From Temnopleurus reevesii (Eukaryota > Echinodermata > Echinoidea > Temnopleuroida > Temnopleuridae), in the NCBI GenBank assembly GCA_036244855.1, contig BQKZ01000627.1:42714-106713 (forward strand): 64,000 nt of DNA, given 5' to 3'. The notes below the pieces were generated by a model, which searched no databases, was not told the origin of the DNA, and saw only the letters and a program-made list of their open reading frames with translations. Of the stretch, positions 12,851-24,200 are shown one piece after another (the first letter of the stretch is position 1; each line of letters opens with the position of its first letter). Made by a program: the position numbers and the translations under genes.

Positions 12851-13379
12851 TTGAGATTGGAATATTGAATTGAATTAATTCATTTCCTTTTTCATATACA
12901 TAATCAATGCAAAATAAAATCACAAATAGAACAAAATAAAGGAGGCGAGTTCCCTGAAAGCACAGTTTGTGTTGGGATCGCCTTTACAACAAAACAAAGT
13001 AAAACAAAATCATCTCTTTGAAGAAAAAAAGTTAAAGAAAATAAATTATTACATATTATTTTATTATTTGGAGTAAGCAAACAATTTAAGAATAAAACGA
13101 GATGGGTAAAGGAAGGAAAATGTTTGAGAGATAGAAAACGTAAGAGAGAAGAAGAGCAATGAGAAGAAAAAGAAAAAAAAAAGAATTTTGGCATTATAAT
13201 ATTAAATATCGATGTCAAGAGAGAGCACCTGGTGTATTAAACACTTGACAGCAAGCATTTCAGTTACAGGTGTTGGTCCTGTTGGACATTGAAACACTCC
13301 AGTACATTAGTAACCATATGCATATGTCAATGTTAACATAAATGCAGAGGAAAATATAATAGTACAAACAAGTATACAA
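12851..13379. other. 3' flank of the retrotransposon ORF
   Basis: Probably includes the element's 3' untranslated region (read on the minus strand). A/G-rich runs lie near 13,090-13,185. I could not identify the exact 3' end, a tail or target-site duplications. Confidence 0.35.
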
Positions 13380-14543
13380 TTACGAGGAAATTAAATTATT
13401 TTTCATTTTACGCGAGAAAGTATGCAGAGAAAGTGAATTTTGAACCGCTTCTGGCAGGGAGTTCCAAAGCTTGGGGCCTGAATAGCGAATGTCAAACTGA
13501 AATCTTCGGGTTCTATGTTTTGATAGGTGTATTTGGCTTGCACTTCTCGTATTATAATCATGGAACTCCGAATTCCTGCGGAAACAAAATTGCTCGTTAA
13601 ATTGACTAGGGAATATATTATTTGTACATTTATACATAAAGACACTCTGTTGGTGTAAGTTTATATCCGTTAATTTCAGTAGTTTTAAATCTTTAAAAAT
13701 AGGATTGGTGTGATCACGAAAGTTAGCTCCAGATATAATGCGAACTATCTTTTTTTGTAGGACTACCAGCTTACGGATATTCGTTTTGTTTGTGTTTGCC
13801 CAGATAAGATTACAATAGGTTAAATAGGGTAGGACAAGAGCACAGTATAAAATTCTTAGGATGTGTCCGGGAAGAAGGTGTTTGATTTTGGATATAATGC
13901 CAATACTTTTTGATATTTTGATTTCTACTTCAGAAATATGATATTTCCAAGAGAGGGAACTGTCCAAATAAACACCAAGAAACTTTGCCTTATCCACTCT
14001 TGGTAAGACTATGTTATCAATCTTAATGCTGATATCATCTTTACAAAATTTCTTTCCATTATGAAAAATCATATAATTGCATTTTTTTACATTTATGGAT
14101 AATTTATTTGCTCTGAACCATTCACATACCTGTGAAAGGCCTCGATTTGCTTCATCACAAAGGTATTTTAAATTTGAATTACTAATAAATATATTTGTGT
14201 CGTCTGCATAAAGTATGAAAGAGAGATTATATGCTGATTTATAGAGATCATTGATATAAATGATAAACAAGAGGGGACCAAGTAGGCTTCCTTGTGGTAT
14301 TCCACATGTAATTGTTTTAAGATCTGAAACAAAAGAGCTAAATTTTGTACATTGCAAACGATTGTTGAGGTAGCTCGAAAAGAACTCGAGGGCTGTCCCT
14401 CTTATACCGTACCACTTCAATTTCGATAAAAGGATTGTGTGATTAATCGTATCGAAAGCTTTCGATAGATCAATAAAAACCCCTAGTGCAAATTCGTTAT
14501 TTTCAAAGGCGTCCACTATCTTATTTGCACAGGGCTCACACAA
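13380..14543 (-). CDS. Non-LTR retrotransposon reverse transcriptase, 5'-truncated
   Basis: An uninterrupted 387-codon frame ending at TAA. It contains most of a LINE reverse transcriptase: block A FIDLSKAFDTI (about residues 23-33), block B CGIPQGSLLGPLLF (80-93), block C LYADDTNIF with the catalytic Asp pair at 114-115, then INVKKCNYMIF, FLGVYLDSSLSW and a C-terminal GPKLWNSLP segment. The layout fits the CR1/L2/jockey-like group; I cannot name the clade. The first codon is TTG and a TAA stop precedes it in frame, so the N-terminal RT blocks, the endonuclease and ORF1 are missing. This is the usual 5' truncation of LINE copies. The lack of internal stops suggests a fairly recent insertion. 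It is unrelated to the receptor gene beside it. Confidence 0.92.
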   Translation of the reverse strand: MCEPCANKIVDAFENNEFALGVFIDLSKAFDTINHTILLSKLKWYGIRGTALEFFSSYLNNRLQCTKFSSFVSDLKTITCGIPQGSLLGPLLFIIYINDLYKSAYNLSFILYADDTNIFISNSNLKYLCDEANRGLSQVCEWFRANKLSINVKKCNYMIFHNGKKFCKDDISIKIDNIVLPRVDKAKFLGVYLDSSLSWKYHISEVEIKISKSIGIISKIKHLLPGHILRILYCALVLPYLTYCNLIWANTNKTNIRKLVVLQKKIVRIISGANFRDHTNPIFKDLKLLKLTDINLHQQSVFMYKCTNNIFPSQFNEQFCFRRNSEFHDYNTRSASQIHLSKHRTRRFQFDIRYSGPKLWNSLPEAVQNSLSLHTFSRKMKNNLISS

Positions 14544-14610
14544 AATGCAAAAATCAAACTCTTATTCGACCAGTCCAGAGCCTATCAATAAGTAACTTAT
14601 AGATACACGA

Positions 14611-14772
14611 ATCAGAAGGTGGACAGACGTTAGGAATGCGTCCCGTTGAATGGGTGAAGGCAAGCCGAACGTCAGTCCACCGTCTGATCTGCCTATTTTG
14701 TTCTCTCGGGGAGCGTTTTTCAACAACAAAAAATGGGTCTACGCAGGATAAAAGAGCAATGGGTGTGAGTTT
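14611..14772. mobile_element. FB-A fold-back element, copy 6 (partial)
   Basis: The right two-thirds of the element: GGTGGACAGACGTTAG, then AAGCCGAACGTCAGTCCACC, GGGGAGCGTTTTTC, TCTACGCAGGATAAAAGAG and GGGTGTGAGT. The left terminus is missing; the element lies just upstream of the truncated retrotransposon ORF. Confidence 0.75.
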
Positions 14773-14826
14773 GCATTTATCTCAGGAATACTTTTATGCT
14801 GTATACGAGCCCTTGACTTCAGCAAC

Positions 14827-14905
14827 AATAATAATAATAATAATATTTCGGATTTATATAGCGCCTTTTCGGTCAGTATTGACTGGTCAAAGCGCTTCCG
14901 ATATT
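14827..14905 (-). mobile_element. SINE tail fragment
   Basis: An (AATAAT)n run followed by TTTCGGATTTATATAGCGCC and CAAAGCGCTT. In marine invertebrate SINE/LINE elements the reverse of this (GGCGCTATATAAAT...(ATT)n) is a usual 3' end, so the element reads on the minus strand. The head is not present. Confidence 0.55.
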
Positions 14906-15432
14906 ATTACAAAGGCAGCATACTCATGTTTGACCTAATCTAACACTGTATTCACCTGTGTACATATTATAACTACATCACAATAGTAAGAATGCCTATT
15001 GCATCATTTCATTAAGTGTTGCTAAATAGGGCGAATGCAATGGAGCTTGTCCTACCTAGCAACAAGCACTATATGTGATGACGTTCAGCTCAACTTTTGA
15101 AATCTGCATATAATGTAAATAGATCATGCATTACGAAAATCCTATATAACAAATCATTCAAAGGTGGTGGGCATGGGGAGTATAGGGAGCACTGCAAGCA
15201 GAAGGGACAAAGTACCAGGGCAAAGTAAACATCTTCATTCAAGTATCTTCAATAGCTTCATGAACACAAAAACAGATTCCCATGTGCGACCATTGTTCAA
15301 CATGTTTCCACAGAATATGGAGGATGGGAATTTAATTATGTGCCCATCTAGCTACTGTTGATGCTTGAATGGACGATGTTTACTCTGTCCCGGGCATTTG
15401 TCACTCTGCTCACAGTGAAGGGCTGTGAAAGT
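14906..15432. other. Intergenic, no gene recognised
   Basis: A 65-codon plus-strand frame at 15,164-15,361 has no recognisable domain. Nothing else supported. Confidence 0.5.
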
Positions 15433-15566
15433 TAAAGCCTCGGTCACATAGCACCCCGGAGGCAACACGATTCTCCTCGACTCGTTGTTCTGAGGCAGTT
15501 AACTGTGAATTAACAAAGAGTCGGGTGAATTGTGTTGCTTCCGGGTCCTATGTGACCGGAGCTTTA
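15433..15566. mobile_element. FB-B fold-back element, copy 2
   Basis: Ends TAAAGCCTCGGTCACATAG and CTATGTGACCGGAGCTTTA are inverse complements; inner parts are AACACGATTC and GAATTGTGTT. The flanking bases are GTTAAAG and CTTTAGTT. Same family as 4.64 and 27.8 kb. Confidence 0.9.
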
Positions 15567-15782
15567 GTTCAGAAATGTTTGTGGGAAAGGATATGCCGTG
15601 GAGTAAAATGAGAAAAAAATGACAGACCTAGACCTAAAATAGTAACATTACAGGTGATGAAACTGATGAAGTGGTTTGTTTGCATGTAAATATCAGGAAT
15701 TGTTGATATAATTAACATGATATAAGAATGCATCAGGAAAGTTTTAGACAAAAAAACGAATAAGTGAGAGCTAAACAGGTAT

Positions 15783-15814
15783 AGATAGATAGATAGATGA
15801 AGTGGGGGGAGAGG

Positions 15815-15864
<50 letters not shown>

Positions 15865-15875
15865 GGGGGGGGGGG
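15783..15875. repeat. (GATA)n, (GA)n and G-run low-complexity tract
   Basis: A few GATA units, then about 55 bases of GA repeats, then a G run. The reverse strand shows artefactual Ser/Leu-rich frames. Confidence 0.95.
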
Positions 15876-16477
15876 CTGAGGAGGGAGGAGGGAGGGATTG
15901 TCGGTAATTTGTGACCTTTGTGCACCTTTGTGTTGCATTTTGCGAAGTTAACTGTGACTGTTCTTCATTGTGGAATAGCGCCATCTTAAAACATTCTTCA
16001 CAAAAGGTGCACAGGCTTATCATATATTATCGTTTTATGGCCTACGTAATTATACCAAGCGTCTACAAGATGTACACAAGGATACGTTTGACTGATGCAA
16101 ATTATCTTCCCTGTTTATATGGTTTTTTAATCTGTTATCAAATATGCTGGGGATAAATTGGCTACAGACGCAATTGCGTGACTGACCATTTACATTAGAA
16201 ATATAAAGGTTATGTTTAAGACACAATGGGAATTTTATCTCCACCAGACCACAACCACCAACATCACCACGTCACCATCACCATCATATTCATACCCATT
16301 ATCACCATCTGCACTGAGCACCAGCAGCAGCAACAGCATCATCTCCACTATCGTCATTATCAAAACCATGACAGCCACCACCACCACCGTCATAATTATC
16401 ATCATCATGACCATTTATTTAATCATCATAATTATGATCATCGTCATCATCATCATCATCATCATCATCACTATCAT

Positions 16478-16500
16478 NNNNNNNNNNNNNNNNNNNNNNN
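16478..16500. other. Assembly gap (23 N)
   Basis: A run of 23 N between an (ATC)n tract and a C run; true length unknown. Confidence 0.98.
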
Positions 16501-16543
16501 CCCCCCCCCCCCCCTCTTCATCATCACCATCACCACCATCATA

Positions 16544-16708
16544 CCCTAGGCTTTCGGTGTGTGCAGGCGCAGAGCGTGATACAGGGTATGCATTGTATGA
16601 CTACATCACACCCAGCATTGATCTATGCTCAGCCTTGGCGAGAGCATGTTGACACACAATGCATACCCTGTATTACTCTCTGTACATGCACACAACGAAA
16701 GCCAAGGG
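16544..16708. mobile_element. Fold-back element inside the (ATC)n tract
   Basis: About 165 bp with arms of about 50 bases: CCCTAGGCTTTCGGTGTGTG on the left and CACACAACGAAAGCCAAGGG on the right, continuing inward as GATACAGGGTATGCATTGT and ACAATGCATACCCTGTATTA. It is flanked on both sides by trinucleotide repeats. Confidence 0.85.
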
Positions 16709-16724
16709 TCTGTTCTGGCAGACT

Positions 16725-16756
<32 letters not shown>

Positions 16757-16872
16757 CCCTCATTAACACCATCATCTCATTCCTCCCCCTCCCCTCCTCC
16801 TCCCCCTCCTCCTTATCATCCTCCCCATCATCCTCATCATCATCATCATCATCATCATCCTCCTCCTCCTCC

Positions 16873-16926
<54 letters not shown>

Positions 16927-16944
16927 CATCATCATCATCATCAG

Positions 16945-16983
<39 letters not shown>

Positions 16984-17100
16984 CATTAACACCATCCTCC
17001 CATTTCCCATTCCCCCTCATCCCCATCCTCCTCCTCCTCCTCCTTCTCATCCCCCTCCTTCTCCTTCTCATCATCATCATTATTATCACCATCATTTAAT

Positions 17101-17883
17101 TCTAATATTAAATCAGTCATCAGATTGATTATGATTCTAATTATGAGATACATATGGCTACTTCCATGGAACAATATAGCTGCAGTAGCAAAGACAAAAA
17201 CAACACCGGAACGAACTCATCAAAAGCAACACCACCATTAACAAAGGAACAACTATACCCTACATCGTGTTGGTTCTTGTATTGTGTCAAAACGTATATT
17301 TAATTAAATCTCCAACAAAACGGATGGAAGTGGAAATACATTTAAATATACACTGATAACCAGATAACCGATTACCAAGCTCTACACAACCGCTTGTAAT
17401 CGCAAACGATTTGGTTATTTGAAGACCAGTTAGAGTTATGCTTATATAGACATGGAAAAATAAGAAAAGGAAAAAAAAGGAAAAACAATTAGATCTCCAT
17501 TGCTGGAGTATAAAAAGAAATATGCAAATAGATTAATACAGATAAATTTGATATTTAAAATCACAGCAAGTCATATTAGCATCCAGCACTAGCTGCGGGA
17601 TCACCAAAGTAAGGTTTGTGTTTTTCTTTACATAATAATAAACATATTTTCATATCTCTCTATATAGGCTCTATATATTTCAATGTACACGCAATTCAAA
17701 AATGAAGAGAGACAAAGCCCTCTACGGCAATTTTGCGAACAGCATGAACAGCAAAATGAACTACCTCTACTCGTACATTGTAAACACCTTACTACGTTCC
17801 TCACCCCATGTACCAATAATGCCTTCACATGCATGGGATTACACATATATGCAGGACCAGCCGCAGAAATGTTCTACCAACCT
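17101..17883. other. Intergenic, no gene recognised
   Basis: AT-rich. Overlapping open frames at 17.68-17.96 kb run into the fold-back element and show no known domain. Confidence 0.5.
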
Positions 17884-17986
17884 ACAGGGCTGTTTACACT
17901 TTGGCCAAACTATCGTGATATTCTCCCCAACATGGCTATCTTGTGCGATGTGACAAGATAATTTGGCTACAGTGTGAACAGGTCCG
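17884..17986. mobile_element. Short fold-back element
   Basis: Inverted arms ACAGGGCTGTTTACACTTTG(GCCAAACTATC) and (GATAATTTGGCTAC)AGTGTGAACAGGTCC enclose about 45 bases. About 100 bp; no second copy noticed. Confidence 0.65.
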
Positions 17987-19745
17987 TATATCACATTAAG
18001 ATGAATAAAGAAAGACATACGTAAATCATGCTGTGTTCACACGAAGAATTATACTCTGACAATATAGCTTGATCACGTCGATCACATTATATCGTATGTT
18101 GTGTTGTTGACAATAATGTGCAACTTCTTTCTGATTTCAGACCAATACCAAAACAAACTCTAATTACTAAAAATTCAACGTGTGAACACAGATGTAAATA
18201 TTCACCATATAACCAACATAACGGAAAACATGGACAGTAGTTATTGTCTAAATCAAAAGCATTCAGCGACCATCCATTAATTGTCATTTGATATTTGATA
18301 TTATCTAGGTATATGCAAAATTGTTCTTTGATGGAAATACAAATACTCGGTTTTATTTCCCCCCCCCCATTTTGCTGCATTATAGGATATGGGAGTATAT
18401 TCTATCATATTGTATTGTATAATAGTTTGGCATGATCCCTCCAGAATTCAATCGACAAAACAGAATAGCACACATCCAAAATATACCTCTCCGTATATCT
18501 TAAACCTACTAGAACAATTATTGCATAATGATATATATATTTTACATTTAAAACTACAGAAATGATAAGATCCTTTACATTTTAATTTATTCAGAAACAC
18601 TATTTAGTGAATAGTATGACTTTCTAAATAAGAGCGCTTAGGAAAAATACCTAGTTCGTCAGATAAAAAGATATGCGAATAAAAGAAAGTGTTCTTTGAA
18701 TAGAATATCTAAGTACACTCTAATCATTTATGTCTATAATATGACACAAATACTTTGGTCGAATCTGTAGCGAGTGCAATTTATATCAGTAACAAAGGGA
18801 AGAAATAAAAAGCAAATAGATTAATCATGTTAATCGTCCTCGATTCGAATAATTGAAAATACTGATAGCATAACCTATTTCCAATACGGCGTCACAATGA
18901 CAAATTATATTTTACCACGCGTATTAAGAGTGTCAATTTTGATCAATATCATTCCCTCAATCTAACCCAGAAAAAAATCTAAAACGAATGAATAAAACAA
19001 ACAACCGAAATAAACCTTAGTCTAAATTTCATTTCATTTACCAAATAATGATTGTAGATATCTATACGATTCGTTCTAATATTGCTTCCAATTATCGTAA
19101 TAACTTTTTCTTGTCCGTTTTTGTCCGAATATAAGCAGAAAATGAGGTCCTTATAGTGACACAAAGAGTCATATCCATGGTAACATTTCTAATCTCAACA
19201 CAAATGTCATATTGCTAACCATTGTAATGTCATAGTCATCATGTTCACACCTAAAGAGCTATTACAGTTTACATGACTTTAAATATTTGTATCATGATGT
19301 AAAGTGGTAATAAAAATAAGTGATGAATATGATACACTTGATAATTGAGATATCACTTTACCTTACTTTACGCTAAGAAATAACATTAAAAAAATGACTA
19401 GTATCATGATGAAAGTTCAACGCCAGCGTTAAGAGATAAAATTCGATAGTCAATTTACCCTTATCGCATCTTTTAAGTAATGAAATTTGTATACAATTTA
19501 TATTTTCAGCTAGATAGAGAATATAAAAAATGCCTTTTTACACTCAAAAACATGATCACATGTACAGGAATTATTAACAGTCAAAGTAATGTCAAACCAA
19601 TGTAATTATATCATTAGTATGTCGATTATAAAATATACAAATTATCAATTTTGTTCAATCAGTTACATATTTCTTTCATGGTCTTAGTCTCAGTATTGGT
19701 AAAAACTAAGATACTGTTGCTATGGTTACCGACAGTGGCTGTTCA
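17987..19745. other. Intergenic, no gene recognised
   Basis: Very AT-rich. No exon, repeat or RNA gene supported. Confidence 0.55.
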
Positions 19746-21018
19746 ACCTCGGTCACAGGAGCTTCTATTAACTCGAGCAATATTGGCATCCATTCAGACG
19801 ACAACATTTCAAATGAATATGTGAAAATAGACTTCCGATAGTTATGCACAAATTTCTCCAAAATATCGTTCTGAAATAACAACCAATAGTTGTATCAATG
19901 AGTCGCCTGCATTCGTTGTGGGTAATTATTACCGACAAAAGCGCTCGGAGGTATCGGCACAAAATGACGGCGATGCGTAACTTCAAACTAATGATGACGC
20001 GAGGACTAACTCGAGTAGTTTGTTTTCCGTGTACATAAAGATGAACTTTTTATGAAGAACTGTATGTCAGCAGTTATCCGGAACTATGAAAACCACTATA
20101 GCACTGAAATCCTTGTCAAATGAATAACGAGAACTCTGTCTGTAACGACTGATGTGTATCAGTCAACTCCTTCAACATGCTTGATTGGTTTAAGGGAAGA
20201 GAAAATATACAATTTTTGGACAAAGTACTTCTGATTCAAGAGGTAATAGTAGTGTTTTGATGTTTTCAGATGAAACTTTTAAAAAAGATATCAACATATT
20301 AGCATACTCAGTACAATAGCAGATGGTAATTTTCCAAACTTAATGAGCCGAATGCACAAACTTTCAAGATTAGTTGATTAGTTTTGTTCTTGTATAGGAT
20401 TACCTTGAGATGATATCGCCCGTGTTTTCACGAAGCGACAGCAACCAGAAGGTAAAATTACACGAAATCATCACTATAGATACAATTTCATGTAAACGAG
20501 CTCTTATACAATAGGATAAACGTATTTCACTCGGGTGTCCTTTGATTTCTTCATGCAGCAATACCCTCCAGCTACCAACACCTCGTGAAAGCTCCGACGA
20601 TATGTAATAATAGATTATACAATCTGAAAGGATACAATGACATACGTTGGATTTAGCCCTTCTTGTTGTAATACCAGTCTCGAGTATAACGGTCGCATCA
20701 AGTTCGCTGATACTATCATTTCCGTTTAGTATGACACGCTTTATTCCACGAACATTTGCAGCTCCCAATCTGGACTTCATTGAACAGACCACTATCACCA
20801 TCTTCCTCTTGACCATCGACTAGCATCCATCGAACACCGCATCACCTACGGCATCGTCGTCGTCGTCCTCGTGCTCACTCACGGATTAAAACGCTTATAG
20901 TTGCCGATTCGATGACCATCAAGCTTACGCCGGACACTATCATGCATTCATAGCGGCGGCAAACTTGGTATGTTTTGTTAAAAGTCACAACCATAATAGT
21001 CCTGACTTAGTCAAGAAG
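19746..21018. other. 3' flank of the nAChR gene
   Basis: Probably the 3' untranslated region, at least in its first part. It contains a 138-codon minus-strand open frame (20,816-20,400) with no recognisable domain and a low-complexity GAC-repeat stretch near 20,850. I see no further receptor exon here. Confidence 0.4.
20740..20745 (-). terminator. Possible poly(A) signal of the nAChR gene
   Basis: An AATAAA on the minus strand about 275 bases after the nAChR stop codon. It is the first such hexamer I noticed downstream, but this is AT-rich DNA and the motif is common, so it is only a candidate. Confidence 0.25.
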
Positions 21019-21228
21019 TTATCCCGTGACTGGGAGTTCGGTTGTCGGTCCTTCCGTCGGAGCCTCTGTCATTGCGGCAAGATCTCTCTCGACCTGCGTC
21101 ACCACGGGCTCGAATATCAGAGGGGCCGATAGGATGATGCCTGATGTCCCGCAAATAACGCAAATTAAAAAAATCCAGAGAAATATCCGGTCGATTACCA
21201 TGGCGACGTATTTCCAATCTTCTGTTAC
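21019..21228 (-). CDS. nAChR exon 6: M4 and extracellular tail
   Basis: 210 bp including the TAA stop, acceptor ACAG. It reads [20 protein letters not shown] and continues through a hydrophobic M4 (about residues 455-479). The join after DDFNS is phase 0 and recreates the standard (E)[11 protein letters not shown] motif. After M4 there are about 35 further residues, rich in Thr, Pro and Glu ([16 protein letters not shown] at the end). Many nAChR subunits have a shorter extracellular tail. Confidence 0.95.
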   Translation of the reverse strand, partial: VTEDWKYVAMVIDRIFLWIFLICVICGTSGIILSAPLIFEPVVTQVERDLAAMTEAPTEGPTTELPVTG

Positions 21229-24200
21229 CTGTAGATAATATGAGAAGGAAAAATACAGATAAAGATTGGATAAAAAATGATGACATTATGAGATCATAAT
21301 TAACAAAATGACCTGTGATAAACCGTAAGATGTACATGTATATTGTGTAATGGTAACGTCTTTGAATCGCAATGACTTGCCATCGATTTGAAGTCAATTT
21401 TCTTCACCATTTTCCACTTTTAGGGCGCTCAAACCATCGAGTTGGCAAGATGATGACGCAACATTTCACTTACTTTGGGGCACACAAATTATCTGATACC
21501 CTTTTTGTTTATATACCTTTTTTGCTTGTCATTGACTGATGGTGGGGGTTAGGGGGAGGGAAGTCGACCCCGGGTTGGAAAAATCCGGTTCACTAACCAT
21601 TTTCCATCTTTAGCTTGAAATTGAAAAAAAAAACGTGATTTTCCTCATCTATATTCATTATTCATTCTACATCTGGTCGCATTTATATCTTGTCGTGAGA
21701 TCCATGGACCTGTTGACAAGCACATGGGTATAGTTGGAACTGCTTTTGCAAATTCCTTGTCAGACTGAATAGAAAAAAATTATAAAGGACCATGTTACGC
21801 TTCAATGCAGGTATACTGATAAATGAAAGGCTGACCCTAACCAGTTATTTGATAGATCTGGCCATTTCTTTGTCAGATTTGGTAATTTGTGTCGTCAGAT
21901 ATTATATTCATGTGTCAGATATGGCCGTTCCTATTTCAGATCTGGTAATGTCTGTGTCAGGTCTGGTCATTTCCTTGTTAGATCTGATCATTTCGTTGTC
22001 AGATATTGTAACTTACATGACTTTATGTGTCAGATCTGGTCACTGTGCCAAATATGGTATCTCTGTTTTAGATCTGACCATTTCAGGGCCATTATCTATG
22101 ACATATGTGGCCCCCAAAACCCCTTTTCTATACGAACCTTTATTTTTAAAAAGGACACTTTCAATTTCACCAATATGATTTGTTTTTACTATAATCAACT
22201 ATTTCCCTTAAAGTGAACTAAAACTGACCCCGTTCATCATCATGCCACATATTGATGGGCATGGACTTTGAGTGTTTTACTTGAAATATCACATATCACG
22301 TTAAATCCATGTTCAATGACAATTGACGTAATGACCAGCTATCATGAGCCATACCTCATGTTGAAGGCAATGAGTTTCTTTTCATGAATGTTATGCAAAA
22401 TGCAATGCTTCCTCCTTTAATATAAGATTTTGAAACATGTAACGAAGACAAACCTTTTGGTCGCATACGTCACAAATAATGACCCTTCTGTTTCAAGATC
22501 TGTGACAGCCTGATCACAAGTCGTGCGTAAAGTCGTTCTTAAAGTCTTTCGTAACTTGGTAAAACGCCGTCCTGGTCATTTCTGTCGTCATATGTGACAT
22601 TTTCTTTGTCAGTACTTGTAATTTCTGTTTCAGATCTGGTAAATTATGTTTTCAGATGGTTTCATCTCTGTCAGGCCTGGCTCTGTCTGATGTCAGATAT
22701 AGTATTTCTGATACAGATATAGACATTCCTGTTTCAAATAATCTTGGTCACTTCTTTGCCAGAACTTGTAATTTCAATGTAAGATATGACCCTTTCGGAT
22801 TTGAAAATATCTGTCAGTCTGTCGTCAGATATATGGTAATTTCTGTCATATTATTATAATTATTATTATTATTATTAGTATTACTATTATCATTATATGG
22901 TCAAATGTACACCCAGGGGCCTGTAACATACAGTAAAAGAGATTATAGATTGATAATTAATCGTATATTTATGGTACCTGTTTTGTCATAGACTCACGAT
23001 TAATATCTATTGTAAGTTTAATTGCATCTTTTATGTTACAGATCGCATATATGGTAACTTCTGTGCCAGCTCGGGTCATTCTTTTGTCTCACATCTGGTC
23101 ATCTCCGTGCCAGATTTAGTTATTTTAGTGTCAGGTCTTTTCACTTCTTTGGCAGGAGGATGTTTAATGACGCTTGTAGCCAGTGACAAGTGGTCATTTT
23201 CCGACAGTTTCAATATCAACAGTCAGTGCTGACTAATTGTTGCTGGCGACAAGCTTACTGATACCTCCTCCTGGTCATTTTTGATAGGATAATCTCTGTG
23301 TTCATGGCCAATTCTGTGTCGAATCGGACCAGGTACCACAAATGCTTTATGGCACTGGAACGGAGATGGAGCAAAATAAATCTTTACCGTCTTTAATTTA
23401 ACGCCAGAATATTAAATCTTATACTAATCTATTTCCATCCATACTAACATCAATATTGAATGGATTAAAACCAATTCATCGTGAGCATATTTTGATGCCA
23501 AAATTGCAATGACACAACTAGTTTCATGTGTGCTGTTTTAATACATACGGATATGTATTCTTATTAAAGTCCACAGATCTTATGCCAGAGGGTTAAAACT
23601 GTCTTCACGTTGTACAATGTTGGCATGAACCTGACATTGTGTTAACGTAACACCGTTGATTGAATAATGCTTACTGAATTAAAGTCGTCCTCGCTCTTGA
23701 GATGCTGTGCAATAAACTTGACACCATCGACGGCCTGCTTGAACTCCTTCGAGTATCTGCCTCCTCCCTTCGACATTGAGGGCGTGTCCATGTTCGGACT
23801 CCCGACGTCATCGGAAAGAGTTCGGAGTTTGAAACTCGGGTGAAGGTTATCAAATATGTCGCGACCGTTGCTATGAGGGTTTTCCCCATCTTTGTGCACC
23901 ACCTCCTTAAGTTCAAAATAATTAACGTCCTTTTCCTTGGTATTGTGTTCTGGGTGTATGTGCCTCTTGGGTCTTTTCATGTACAATATCGGCGGCAAAA
24001 CTTCGAGGAAGACTTTACGCACCCACGGTCGCATCGTGTGTGTGCTGGGCGCTCTGTAGTGAATGTTCAGAACGATTACGGTGATGACGATGGAGAGGGT
24101 AACGAGGACCATGGTGAAGAGAAGATAGCGACCGATGAGGGGGATAAGAAGGGAGGTCGGGGGAATGATCTCCGCGATCAGCAGGAGAAACACAGTCAAG

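Larger units (their letters stand above)
16240..17095. repeat. (ATC)n and (TCC)n trinucleotide tract
   Basis: Imperfect CAT/ATC triplets, interrupted by a 23-base N gap (16,478-16,500), a C run, a fold-back element (16,544-16,708) and TCC-rich blocks. The poly-His, poly-Ser, poly-Asp and poly-Met frames are artefacts. Confidence 0.97.

Noticed and set aside
16212..17095. Histidine-, serine- and aspartate-rich open frames
   Set aside because: They come from (ATC)n and (TCC)n repeats and run through an N gap.
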